From JOPF136 sp963773835 (lineage in GTDB: Bacteria; Acidobacteriota; Terriglobia; Acidiferrales; UBA7541): a stretch of DNA of 64,000 bases. A model generated the notes under the pieces. The model ran no database searches, had not been told where the DNA came from, and saw nothing but the letters and a program-made list of their open reading frames with translations. Shown one piece after another: positions 1 through 6,928 of the stretch (its first letter is position 1; each line of letters starts with the position of its first letter). The stretch lies in assembly GCA_963773835.1 (NCBI GenBank), contig CAVZCQ010000005.1, positions 62,001 through 126,000 on the forward strand, read 5' to 3'. The position numbers and the translations under genes were made by a program.

Positions 1-142
1 TGGCCAGTTCGGAGATGGCCGTGGCCACCAGCGTAGCCTCGCTTGCTGAAAAACCTACGGAAAGGGCAAGCTCGCGTCCCTTCTTCCGGGCAGCTACGAT
101 GTCCTGGTCCGAACGGATCGGAACTTGTATCTCCTCACTCAC
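1..142 (-). CDS. rsbT: RsbT-like anti-sigma/switch protein kinase, 5' part only
   Basis: This is the N-terminal 47 residues of an RsbT-type GHKL Ser/Thr kinase; the rest lies beyond the left edge. Reading the minus strand from a GTG at 142, the peptide begins MSEEIQVPIRSDQDIVAAR and continues through a stretch ending in ATAISELA, which matches the start of RsbT proteins up to the N-box helix. The start is 13 bases after the stop of rsbS with a GAGA-type ribosome site, so it is the third gene of an rsbR-rsbS-rsbT operon. RsbT normally phosphorylates RsbS and RsbR and, when released, activates a downstream phosphatase of the partner-switching cascade. The ATP-binding core cannot be seen here. 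Confidence 0.85.
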   Translation of the reverse strand, partial: MSEEIQVPIRSDQDIVAARKKGRELALSVGFSASEATLVATAISELA

Positions 143-155
143 AGAGGCAGGTCTC

Positions 156-518
156 TCAACTGCTGCTCTTCAGTTTTTCGTTCAAATAGGCCAGCCCTTC
201 GTCCAGGTCGAGGGCCGTTGCCACGCCCTCCAGGGTGAGTCCAAGCTGCACCATGGCAAAGGCCACCTCGGGCTGGATTCCCACGATGACCGTCTCGGCC
301 CCTCGCAGCCGAATGATGTGAGCGATCTCACGCAACGTGCGAGATGCGAACGAATCCATGACATCGAGCGGAGTCACGTCCACGATCACTCCGCGAGAAC
401 GAAAGCGGACCACCTGTTGAGCGAGAGCGGTGCGCAATTGCAGGAGATCCGCGTCGCTGAGAGCCGCCTGAATTGTGGCGATCAGGAACTGGCCCTGTTT
501 GAGGATAGGGACTTCCAC
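156..518 (-). CDS. rsbS: RsbS-like STAS-domain antagonist of the stressosome
   Basis: The 120-residue product is a single STAS domain, the usual length for RsbS. The segment DVTPLDVMDSFASRTL (residues 47-62) matches the RsbS phospho-acceptor loop, with Ser56 of the DSF triplet in the place of the serine phosphorylated by RsbT. RsbS forms the stressosome core with RsbR and holds RsbT until stress. It lies 21 bases downstream of the RsbR-like gene and 13 bases upstream of rsbT, the canonical order. No sigma factor or phosphatase of the pathway is in view; they may lie to the left. Confidence 0.9.
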   Translation of the reverse strand: MEVPILKQGQFLIATIQAALSDADLLQLRTALAQQVVRFRSRGVIVDVTPLDVMDSFASRTLREIAHIIRLRGAETVIVGIQPEVAFAMVQLGLTLEGVATALDLDEGLAYLNEKLKSSS

Positions 519-539
519 TCGATCTCCCCTGCCGGGCCT

Positions 540-1433
540 TTAGCTGGCTTCTGCGACCGGCACTACTTTATACCCCAATAGGCGCTCTGCTTGCTCGATG
601 CCGCCTTGCAGGTCGCCCACGGTGTTCATCTTGCCCAGCTCAACCCCAATGGTGACCAGGGTCTGAGCGATTTCCGGGGATAGCCCGGTGACGATTACCG
701 TCGCGCCGAGCAGCCGCGAGGCTTCGACGGTCTGCACCAGGTGGTTCGCCACGGTGGCGTCCATTGCAGCCACACCGGTGATGTCGATCACGACGACCTT
801 CGCGCGGTTGGTGCGGATGCCGCGGAGAAGTTGTTCGGTCAACTGCCGGGCACGCTGCGGATCGATCACGCCGATCATGGGCAGAATCAAGAGCCGCTCG
901 CGAACCTGCAGCACGGGAGTGGACAGCTCGCGAATCGCTTCCTGCTGCTGGCGGATAACGCGTTCCCGCTCCTGAACGAAGCCGACAGCCACGGTGTTGG
1001 CGATTCGGTTGGCGGCCGGCTCGTAGGCGTCAAGGATTCGGTTCAGTTTCTTGAAATTGTCCTGGTACTTGGCAAACAAGGAGCGCGCCAGCACGTCGCG
1101 CAGCAGGAGCACGATTCCCACCACCTCGTCCGTTTGAACCCCCCGGGGGATGATGCGTTCGGACAGGTTGCGCGCGTAAGCCTGCAAGGCCTCAAACGTT
1201 CCTGTTTCCAGCGCTTCCACGTAATTGTCGTACACGGAAGTGGCTTCCGCGAAGATTTCTTCCGGCGACATGGCCGTCAGCAGCCGTGCCTCGGTGATGC
1301 GCCGTGCCCATTCCTCACGGAGCTGCGCTCGGCCCTGCCGCAGGTGGGCTACGAGTTCGCGTAGCAGGACGGCGCTGGCCTCAGATCCGTGCGGACCTTC
1401 AGATTCATTCTGCTGGTTCTCTTTGGACTTCAT
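540..1433 (-). CDS. rsbR: RsbR-like stressosome sensor (N-terminal sensor plus STAS)
   Basis: The 297-residue protein has an alpha-helical N-terminal half (about residues 20-160) and a C-terminal STAS domain (about 165-290) beginning at the ELSTPVLQV segment typical of RsbR. The loop DITGVAAMDATVANHL contains the Thr that is the usual RsbT target in RsbR paralogues. It is the first gene of the rsbRST module; it starts ATG at 1433 and is followed after 21 bases by rsbS. In other bacteria RsbR paralogues are the signal-receiving protrusions of the stressosome. The N-terminal half is not recognisably globin-like by eye, so the signal is unknown. Confidence 0.88.
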   Translation of the reverse strand: MKSKENQQNESEGPHGSEASAVLLRELVAHLRQGRAQLREEWARRITEARLLTAMSPEEIFAEATSVYDNYVEALETGTFEALQAYARNLSERIIPRGVQTDEVVGIVLLLRDVLARSLFAKYQDNFKKLNRILDAYEPAANRIANTVAVGFVQERERVIRQQQEAIRELSTPVLQVRERLLILPMIGVIDPQRARQLTEQLLRGIRTNRAKVVVIDITGVAAMDATVANHLVQTVEASRLLGATVIVTGLSPEIAQTLVTIGVELGKMNTVGDLQGGIEQAERLLGYKVVPVAEAS

Positions 1434-1515
1434 CGTAGTCTTCTCCTGGGCGATGGAGTGCGGAGACTCATCGGGGACACCCTGACCCGAGACTTCGTTT
1501 CAAATACCATGAGAA

Positions 1516-1535
1516 ACCTGACCCGGGAATCAGGT
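1516..1535. promoter_or_regulatory. Inverted repeat upstream of the rsbRST operon
   Basis: ACCTGA and TCAGGT form perfect 6-bp arms around an 8-base spacer, about 82 bp upstream of the rsbR start. A second CTGACCCG half-site occurs near 1483. The position fits an operator or activator site, but the factor is unknown. Nothing else recognisable lies between 1434 and 1659. Confidence 0.35.
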
Positions 1536-1659
1536 AAAACCCGCAACGGGGGGTCGGGTGATTCCCCGACGCGGGGCAATTCCGGAGCACCACCGGGATC
1601 CGAGCTCGGTTTACATTGTGCTTAGGAGAGGCTCGCTGGGCCTGTGATAAAACCTGCGC

Positions 1660-2973
1660 TCAATCCTGATTCTGGGACAGGGATTGGAGTGTCTGAACGA
1701 CGTCCAGTCGCCCGTTTCCCATGCCGACCCCGACTGGGACTGTATGCGCCACCGCGGTTGCAGCCTGAGACTCGTTGGCCCTGGGCGACAGTTGCAAGAG
1801 CAAGCCGCAGGTGCCTGAGACGAATGGCGCGCTGAACGAAGTCCCGGAGCCGGCGGCATAAGTGCCGAACGGGTAGGTGGAAATAATGTTTTCTCCTGGC
1901 GCGGCTACCCAAACAATCGCATCACCAAAATTGGAGAAACTCGACCGCCCATCCAGATCGCTCGTTGATGCCACCCCCATCACATCGCTTTGAAGTGCTG
2001 CGGGAAAAACGAAGTGGGGCGGGGCCGACTGACCATCGTTTCCCGCCGACGCAACGCAAATCACGCCCCTTTCGCTGGCATAGTCGAGAGCGTGCTTCAG
2101 TTCCGTTGAGCTTGTGGTGGTGTCGAAGCTCATGTTGATCACACGGGCGTTGTTTTGCACCCCGTAATAAATCGCCCGCAGAATATCCGAGAGGTATCCC
2201 GTGCCGTCCGAGTGGAATGCCTTCAGCGGTAGGAGTTGGGCATTCGGCGCCACCAGATGGATGACTCCCATCACCATGGTTCCGTGGCCGAACGCCGCAT
2301 ATTGCGTATTACCGTCGAGCACCGCTGCCGTCGATTGATCCAGCACCGCAGCAGTGGATTGATTCACTTGGGCGACGTTTGTTGAATTGGCCGGCGGCTT
2401 GGAGCCGGTAAAATCAGTCATTTCGGACCCATTCGGCTGATTCCGCGTGAAATCGTACCCTGGGAGCAGGACCGGTTGCAGCGCCGGATGATTGGGATCC
2501 ACTCCCGTGTCGATATCCGCGATGATCGCCGCGCCAGCGACGTGAAATGTGCTTTGAGCCTCGGATACTCGCACAATCTGCGCTGCGGGCTGAGTTGCGT
2601 ATCCATCCCACACCGTTACGCCAAAATAATTTACCGGAGCGGTGTCGGTGAGTCCGGGAGGCGGTAAGGCCAACTGATTCAAGCCGCCCACCAAGTCAAC
2701 CACCTGATCCTGCTCGGCATCCACAGTTCCGGGCACAAAGTGGAGGATAAGCAGGAAAAGATTGGGATGGAAGGCATCCGGAGTGGTTAGCAGAAAGAGT
2801 TGGTTCAGCGTGCCATCGAGGCTGCCCACAACCTTGCAGTTCAGCACCCGGCAAAGCTGCGTGAGCTCCTCGCCTCCATCATTTGCGCGGACGATGAAGC
2901 GATTATCAGCCCTGGCGGGGAGGACCCCCAATCCGCAGAAAATCAGAAAAGCACATATAGCTTTGCATTTCAT
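1660..2973 (-). CDS. Secreted subtilisin-like serine protease (S8 family)
   Basis: The 437-residue product has a signal peptide (residues 1-22, cut near ARA-D) and an S8 catalytic domain from about residue 145. The triad is visible: Asp155 in IADIDTGVD, His230 in GHGTMVMG and Ser379 in GTSFSAPFVSG. The N-terminal 120 residues resemble an inhibitor-like prodomain region, so maturation by self-cleavage is likely. A short near-duplication around residues 205-220 (QSTAAVLDQSTAAVLD) sits on the surface just before the catalytic His. The gene starts 70 bp after the end of the upstream receiver-like gene in the same direction, so the two may be cotranscribed. Its substrate is unknown; a scavenging or envelope-processing role is inferred. 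Confidence 0.92.
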   Translation of the reverse strand: MKCKAICAFLIFCGLGVLPARADNRFIVRANDGGEELTQLCRVLNCKVVGSLDGTLNQLFLLTTPDAFHPNLFLLILHFVPGTVDAEQDQVVDLVGGLNQLALPPPGLTDTAPVNYFGVTVWDGYATQPAAQIVRVSEAQSTFHVAGAAIIADIDTGVDPNHPALQPVLLPGYDFTRNQPNGSEMTDFTGSKPPANSTNVAQVNQSTAAVLDQSTAAVLDGNTQYAAFGHGTMVMGVIHLVAPNAQLLPLKAFHSDGTGYLSDILRAIYYGVQNNARVINMSFDTTTSSTELKHALDYASERGVICVASAGNDGQSAPPHFVFPAALQSDVMGVASTSDLDGRSSFSNFGDAIVWVAAPGENIISTYPFGTYAAGSGTSFSAPFVSGTCGLLLQLSPRANESQAATAVAHTVPVGVGMGNGRLDVVQTLQSLSQNQD

Positions 2974-3043
2974 AAACCACCCTCTTTCTCCGCCGCCGCG
3001 AGAATGCTTGCGGTCATCCGATCTACCTGGCCATCAACCCGCG

Positions 3044-3916
3044 TTACGACGCCGCTCGCGCTGTTGTCGTGGCCCAATCCAGACTTGGAGAAACCAGGGA
3101 CACCCAATGGTTCTTGCTCGTTTCTATCTCGATGATGACGTTTGGCTCGACGTGGAATTCCACTTGAAATTCACCAAATTCGTTGGTCATCGTCCATGCG
3201 ATCTGACCATTCGCGGCTTGCACGATCACGGGGATGCCCCCCATGCGGTGATCGGGATTCGCGGAATCCATGATCTGGCCGACAAGCTGAATCAGCGGGG
3301 GATCAGTTCTTAGTTCAAAGGATACGTCTATAAAAAGGGCCCCGCGTTCATAAATGAGTCGCCGCTCCGGCCTATCCGTGGCTCGCACCCCGGCAGGCAA
3401 TGGCTGCCGGAAACTGTCAAAGATGAGCTGGGCAACACGGGTGACCCGTTGAAGAGCTTTACCGCCCCACAACAACGCTTCCAGGCTCGACTCGAGTTCG
3501 TGTACAAGGCGATCCCGCTGAATCCGAGGAAGCGGAAACATCCCCTTTGGGTCCTCGAATTCCGGGCCGCGTTTCGCATCGGTGATTAGGATCGCCCGGC
3601 CCTGCAGGCGCGGAATCAGTTGGCGGAAGCCCTCACCTTGGGGGTCCAAGATCGCTATGATTGGGTTCTCTTGCTCCAGAAGGACTAACCCCTGCCGCTC
3701 GTTGGAGGCGAAGATGCACTGATACCCCAGACTTCCCAGGAGCACGCGAATCGTCTCCAAGGTTCTTGCATCGTGCTCTACAATCAGCACCTTACCGCGG
3801 CTCAGATCGTTGGCCACCTTGACCCACTGAGGACTGGGGCTTCGACATCGAAAACGGCCTCGTGTTACCCGACCATGGTAAAAAGACATCTTGATTTCTG
3901 ACAATCCGGTTATCAC
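3044..3916 (-). CDS. Degenerate receiver domain fused to carboxypeptidase-regulatory-like domain
   Basis: Residues about 42-160 look like a response-regulator receiver: KVLIVEHDARTLETIRVLL gives the first strand with acidic residues and AILDP gives a possible phospho-acceptor Asp. The conserved strand-5 Lys-Pro is replaced (FPLPR), so phosphotransfer may be lost. Residues about 205-280 (LVGQIMDSANP, then TNEFGEFQVEF) resemble the carboxypeptidase-regulatory/transthyretin-like fold common in Acidobacteria proteins near sigma factors. No DNA-binding or enzymatic output domain is seen. The start is uncertain: Met10 (3889) or a GTG at 3817 would remove an unusual basic N-terminus. It is 70 bp upstream of the S8 protease gene and may be expressed with it. 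Confidence 0.6.
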   Translation of the reverse strand: MITGLSEIKMSFYHGRVTRGRFRCRSPSPQWVKVANDLSRGKVLIVEHDARTLETIRVLLGSLGYQCIFASNERQGLVLLEQENPIIAILDPQGEGFRQLIPRLQGRAILITDAKRGPEFEDPKGMFPLPRIQRDRLVHELESSLEALLWGGKALQRVTRVAQLIFDSFRQPLPAGVRATDRPERRLIYERGALFIDVSFELRTDPPLIQLVGQIMDSANPDHRMGGIPVIVQAANGQIAWTMTNEFGEFQVEFHVEPNVIIEIETSKNHWVSLVSPSLDWATTTARAAS

Positions 3917-4101
3917 CCTATTTCGGCTACGGTACTTTCCCGGAGTTGCTGCCTGATACGTCCAAGCACAACCGCTGTCACGGAAATGTCACGCTAGTCG
4001 CGGCAAATGGCCGCAAATTGCGACAAATTGGGGAAAAGAAAAGGAGAATTCGGCTTGCTCCGTTTTGTTCGAACTTGCTGCATCTCCTCCGGTTAGGGCC
4101 A

Positions 4102-4180
4102 TCTCCGGCAAGTCTTGGCAAAATAACTGCGCCGGCTGTTAACCGAAGGGTTGCTAGTTCGAATCTAGCCCGGGGAGCCA
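4102..4180 (+). tRNA. tRNA-Asn(GTT)-like sequence with degenerate 5' half
   Basis: From about 4131 to 4180 the sequence reads as a normal tRNA-Asn 3' half: a CGG-CTGTTAA-CCG anticodon stem-loop with GTT, a GCTAG/CTAGC T-stem with TTCGAAT loop, an acceptor strand CCGGGGA, discriminator G and encoded CCA. A 5' acceptor strand TCTCCGG (4102-4108) can pair with it, using one G-U. The D-arm is poor, however: only three D-stem pairs, a 12-base loop and no standard T8. The anticodon stem has only three good pairs. It is either a divergent tRNA or a 3' tRNA fragment of the kind left by site-specific integration. The antisense reading frame here is a known artefact type. Confidence 0.55.
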
Positions 4181-4473
4181 TTCTTCCTTTGTTGTCTCAG
4201 TGCTTGCTCCGGAGCGGCGCGCCTTGCTGCGAGCGACCTTAGCCTCCCCCTGTTCTGCAACGATGCTGCGGCGAAAACGTAAGCCGTCCGCCTTCACCAC
4301 CCTCCGGCGATTGCGATTCGGACCAAATCGGCTGTTCGGAATTGGCCGGTACAGCAACACAATCCAACCGCATGTGGACAAGCCGATAGCACAGTAGGTC
4401 TAATAAAGATTCTGTCGAGAGGAACTCATTTCTCACTTGGTGCCACCCGGGAAAGCACTCCAGAAGGAAGCAA

Positions 4474-6315
4474 ATGAGGAGTTTGGAAATCGCCACCGAT
4501 CAACAAACGGGGCCGCATCCGGGCATCCAGCCGCAGTTGCGTGAACTTCAGCCGGCCGGAAAGCACGGTGTCGTCGAGAGCTGGCTCCAGCGGCATCTCA
4601 ATGCTCTCGCGGCGCTCGTGATTGCGGCCGGTTTCGTGATCCGGCTGATCGTGGCGAGCCGAAGTTTCTTGAATCCTGATGAGGCGCTTCTTTACCTCTT
4701 TTCCAACCAAAAGACCGCATACCTGGCCTGCAAAGCCAGCCTGGGCACGGCGCACCCACCGCTTCTGCTGATTTTCCTCTACTTCTGGAATTTTCTGGGA
4801 CACTCCGAGTTGATGCTTCGTCTGCCGTCCGTGTTTGCCGGAACGGGGTTCTGCTGGTTCATCTTCAAATGGATGGAGAAAGCCTTCAGCAGGACGGCAG
4901 GATGGATCGCCCTCAGTGTCGCCGCATTTTCGCCGACGTTGATCGGGATTTCGGCCGAGCTGCGGCAGTACTCCCTATTGCTGTTTTTCACGGTAGCAGC
5001 GCTTTACTATCTCGAGGCCGCGATCCAGGAATCATCCGCCCGCAAAATGTGGTGCTTCAATCTGTTTCTCTTCGCAGCGATTTTGGTCCATTACGCAGCG
5101 GTCTTCTTTGTGCTGGCTGCCGGTCTCTACACGCTGGCGAGACTCGCGGATGCCAAGCTCCCGGGAAAAACGATCGTGGTCTGGGGCGCCGGACAGGCGG
5201 GCGCCCTGGCCATTTACGGAATTCTTTATGTGACGCAGGTGACGAAGGTCAAAGAAATGATTCCGCTGTGGTCTGGCTACTACAACCAATATTATTTTCA
5301 CGGGGAATTCGAGGACATTTTCACGTTCCTGCGGGAAAACACGCCACCTGTTTTCCACTATCTCTTCGGAGAGAAATACATCGGCGAGATCATGCTTGTG
5401 CTTTGGGCGGTTGGCGTCGCGATTCTTCTTTTGCGGGGCGTGCTGCCGGGCCGCGGCTATTCTCATTCCAGCCAGTTGGGACTTCTAGTTTTGCTGCCCT
5501 TTATGGCCGTATGGGCCGCCGCGATCGCTGGAAAATACCCGTATTTCGCCGGCCGCCACACCGTGCTTCTGGCCCCGTTCGCTATCGCCGTCGTGAGCGC
5601 CCTGCTGGCATCCGTTGCCGCCCAAAGGCTCTGGAGGGGCCTCCTGGTGGGAACGGTTCTGGCGGCGGTACTGAGCGCGTTTGGATACTCCGCCGGATCG
5701 TTCCCAATCACGGAGGACCAGAGGCGTGGATTGATGAGCGCCGCTGTGCGGTACGTGCAAGAAACGATCCCGCGGAACGAACCAATTCTTCTGGATTACC
5801 AGAGCAGTATGATGGCCGCGTACTACCTTTGCGCTCCGGAAGAAGCTCGTGGATTTTACGCATCCGCAACGGAATTGACTCCCGTGAGTTGTAATGGGCA
5901 CCTCTTTGCTGCCCTGAACTTCCGCTCGTGGATGCTTACGGACAAGAATTTTCCATCAAAGTTTGGAGAGCTGGTACGCCAATTTGGGATGAAGCGAGGG
6001 AACCGGGTCTGGGTCATTCAGATGGGTTGGGGCGCGAACCTGGACGCGGAATTACGGGAAAATGTCCCGCAGCTCCGCTGTTTGACCGCGAAGAGATTCG
6101 GGAAAGAAATCGTGATTATTCCGTTGGCCGTAAGCCGGGAACTATCGGCTGAGCCGGTGGCGGACTGCGAAGGCGGGGCTTATAGCTATCAACAACTCCT
6201 TCCGAGAGACGACGAGAATCAGCTGACGGAGGATCTGGCTAAGCAGATATTGAACTCCGGCCGGATCAGAGCAGGCGGAGTTGGCGGCTTTCGAGCGCGA
6301 GCAGCTTTTCTTTGA
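4474..6315 (+). CDS. GT39-like membrane glycosyltransferase (ArnT/PMT type)
   Basis: The 613-residue protein has a short cytosolic N-terminus, then about ten hydrophobic helices between residues 40 and 420, and a soluble C-terminal domain of about 180 residues. The first loop contains NPDEA followed by AHPP, the acidic motif and HPP pattern of the PMT_2/ArnT superfamily, which transfers sugars from polyprenyl-phosphate carriers to lipids or proteins at the outer face of the membrane. The C-terminal part (LDYQSSMMAAYYL and onwards) fits the soluble domain of this group. An AGAAGGAAG ribosome site precedes the ATG. Its 3' end overlaps ogt by 50 bp convergently. The local base composition looks less GC-rich than genes to the right. 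The acceptor is not predictable. Confidence 0.8.
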   Translation: MRSLEIATDQQTGPHPGIQPQLRELQPAGKHGVVESWLQRHLNALAALVIAAGFVIRLIVASRSFLNPDEALLYLFSNQKTAYLACKASLGTAHPPLLLIFLYFWNFLGHSELMLRLPSVFAGTGFCWFIFKWMEKAFSRTAGWIALSVAAFSPTLIGISAELRQYSLLLFFTVAALYYLEAAIQESSARKMWCFNLFLFAAILVHYAAVFFVLAAGLYTLARLADAKLPGKTIVVWGAGQAGALAIYGILYVTQVTKVKEMIPLWSGYYNQYYFHGEFEDIFTFLRENTPPVFHYLFGEKYIGEIMLVLWAVGVAILLLRGVLPGRGYSHSSQLGLLVLLPFMAVWAAAIAGKYPYFAGRHTVLLAPFAIAVVSALLASVAAQRLWRGLLVGTVLAAVLSAFGYSAGSFPITEDQRRGLMSAAVRYVQETIPRNEPILLDYQSSMMAAYYLCAPEEARGFYASATELTPVSCNGHLFAALNFRSWMLTDKNFPSKFGELVRQFGMKRGNRVWVIQMGWGANLDAELRENVPQLRCLTAKRFGKEIVIIPLAVSRELSAEPVADCEGGAYSYQQLLPRDDENQLTEDLAKQILNSGRIRAGGVGGFRARAAFL

Positions 6316-6754
6316 CCGGCAGACCGCCGCCATAGCCGGTCAGACTGCCGTCGCTGCCGATCACGCGGTGGCAGGGCACGATGATGGGGATGGGATTGGA
6401 GCCATTGGCGGTCCCGACAGCCCTCACCGCCTCCGGCTTTCCGATGCGGCGGGCGAGTTGGCCGTAGGAAATGGTCTCGCCGTAGGGAATCGTGCGCAGA
6501 TTTTCCCAGACGCGAAGCTGAAACGGAGTGCCTTCCAGACACAGGGGCACGTCGAACTGCGTCAACTCGCCGCGGAAATAGGCGCGAAGCTGGTGAATGA
6601 CTTCTACAAAGGGCCTGCTGTTCTCGATCCAGTCGCGGCGCGGAGTCACCGCGCGTTTTTCTGCCGCAAAGCTGAGGAAATGGAGTCCGCTGTCGTTCCC
6701 TGCCAGAAGCAGCGGGCCGATAGGGCTGTCGCTGGTCGTGTACTGCATGCTCAT
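6266..6754 (-). CDS. ogt: Methylated-DNA--protein-cysteine S-methyltransferase
   Basis: This DNA-repair suicide enzyme moves O6-alkyl groups from guanine to its own cysteine. The motif IIVPCHRVIG places the acceptor at Cys128 in the 162-residue form starting at the Met at 6754 (MSMQYTTSD). A longer reading frame begins at 6832, but its extra 26 residues are Arg/Pro-rich and not family-like. The helix-turn-helix segment (GTPFQLRVWENLRTIPYGET) is intact. Length and motifs are standard for Ogt. It converges on the glycosyltransferase gene with a 50-bp overlap and has its own promoter region shared divergently with the kinase gene. Confidence 0.93.
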   Translation of the reverse strand: MSMQYTTSDSPIGPLLLAGNDSGLHFLSFAAEKRAVTPRRDWIENSRPFVEVIHQLRAYFRGELTQFDVPLCLEGTPFQLRVWENLRTIPYGETISYGQLARRIGKPEAVRAVGTANGSNPIPIIVPCHRVIGSDGSLTGYGGGLPVKEKLLALESRQLRLL

Positions 6755-6928
6755 TTCACTGGCGCAGGGCGCCGGGAAGGGCGTCACGCCGGCTGTGCGC
6801 CTCGTCGATTGAAACCCATCTGGGCGCGGCACGCAATCCCGGGGGTCGTATAGCTACTGCCCCGCGGCGGGCCCGTCGTGCGCGGCCGCTCCCAATGATA
6901 GGATGGCGCGGTGGAAGAGCGCGCTGCC

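Noticed and set aside
3978..4181. A 67-residue minus-strand frame starting MAPRARFELATLRLT
   Set aside because: It is the antisense of the tRNA-Asn-like sequence; this peptide type is a known spurious translation of tRNA genes.
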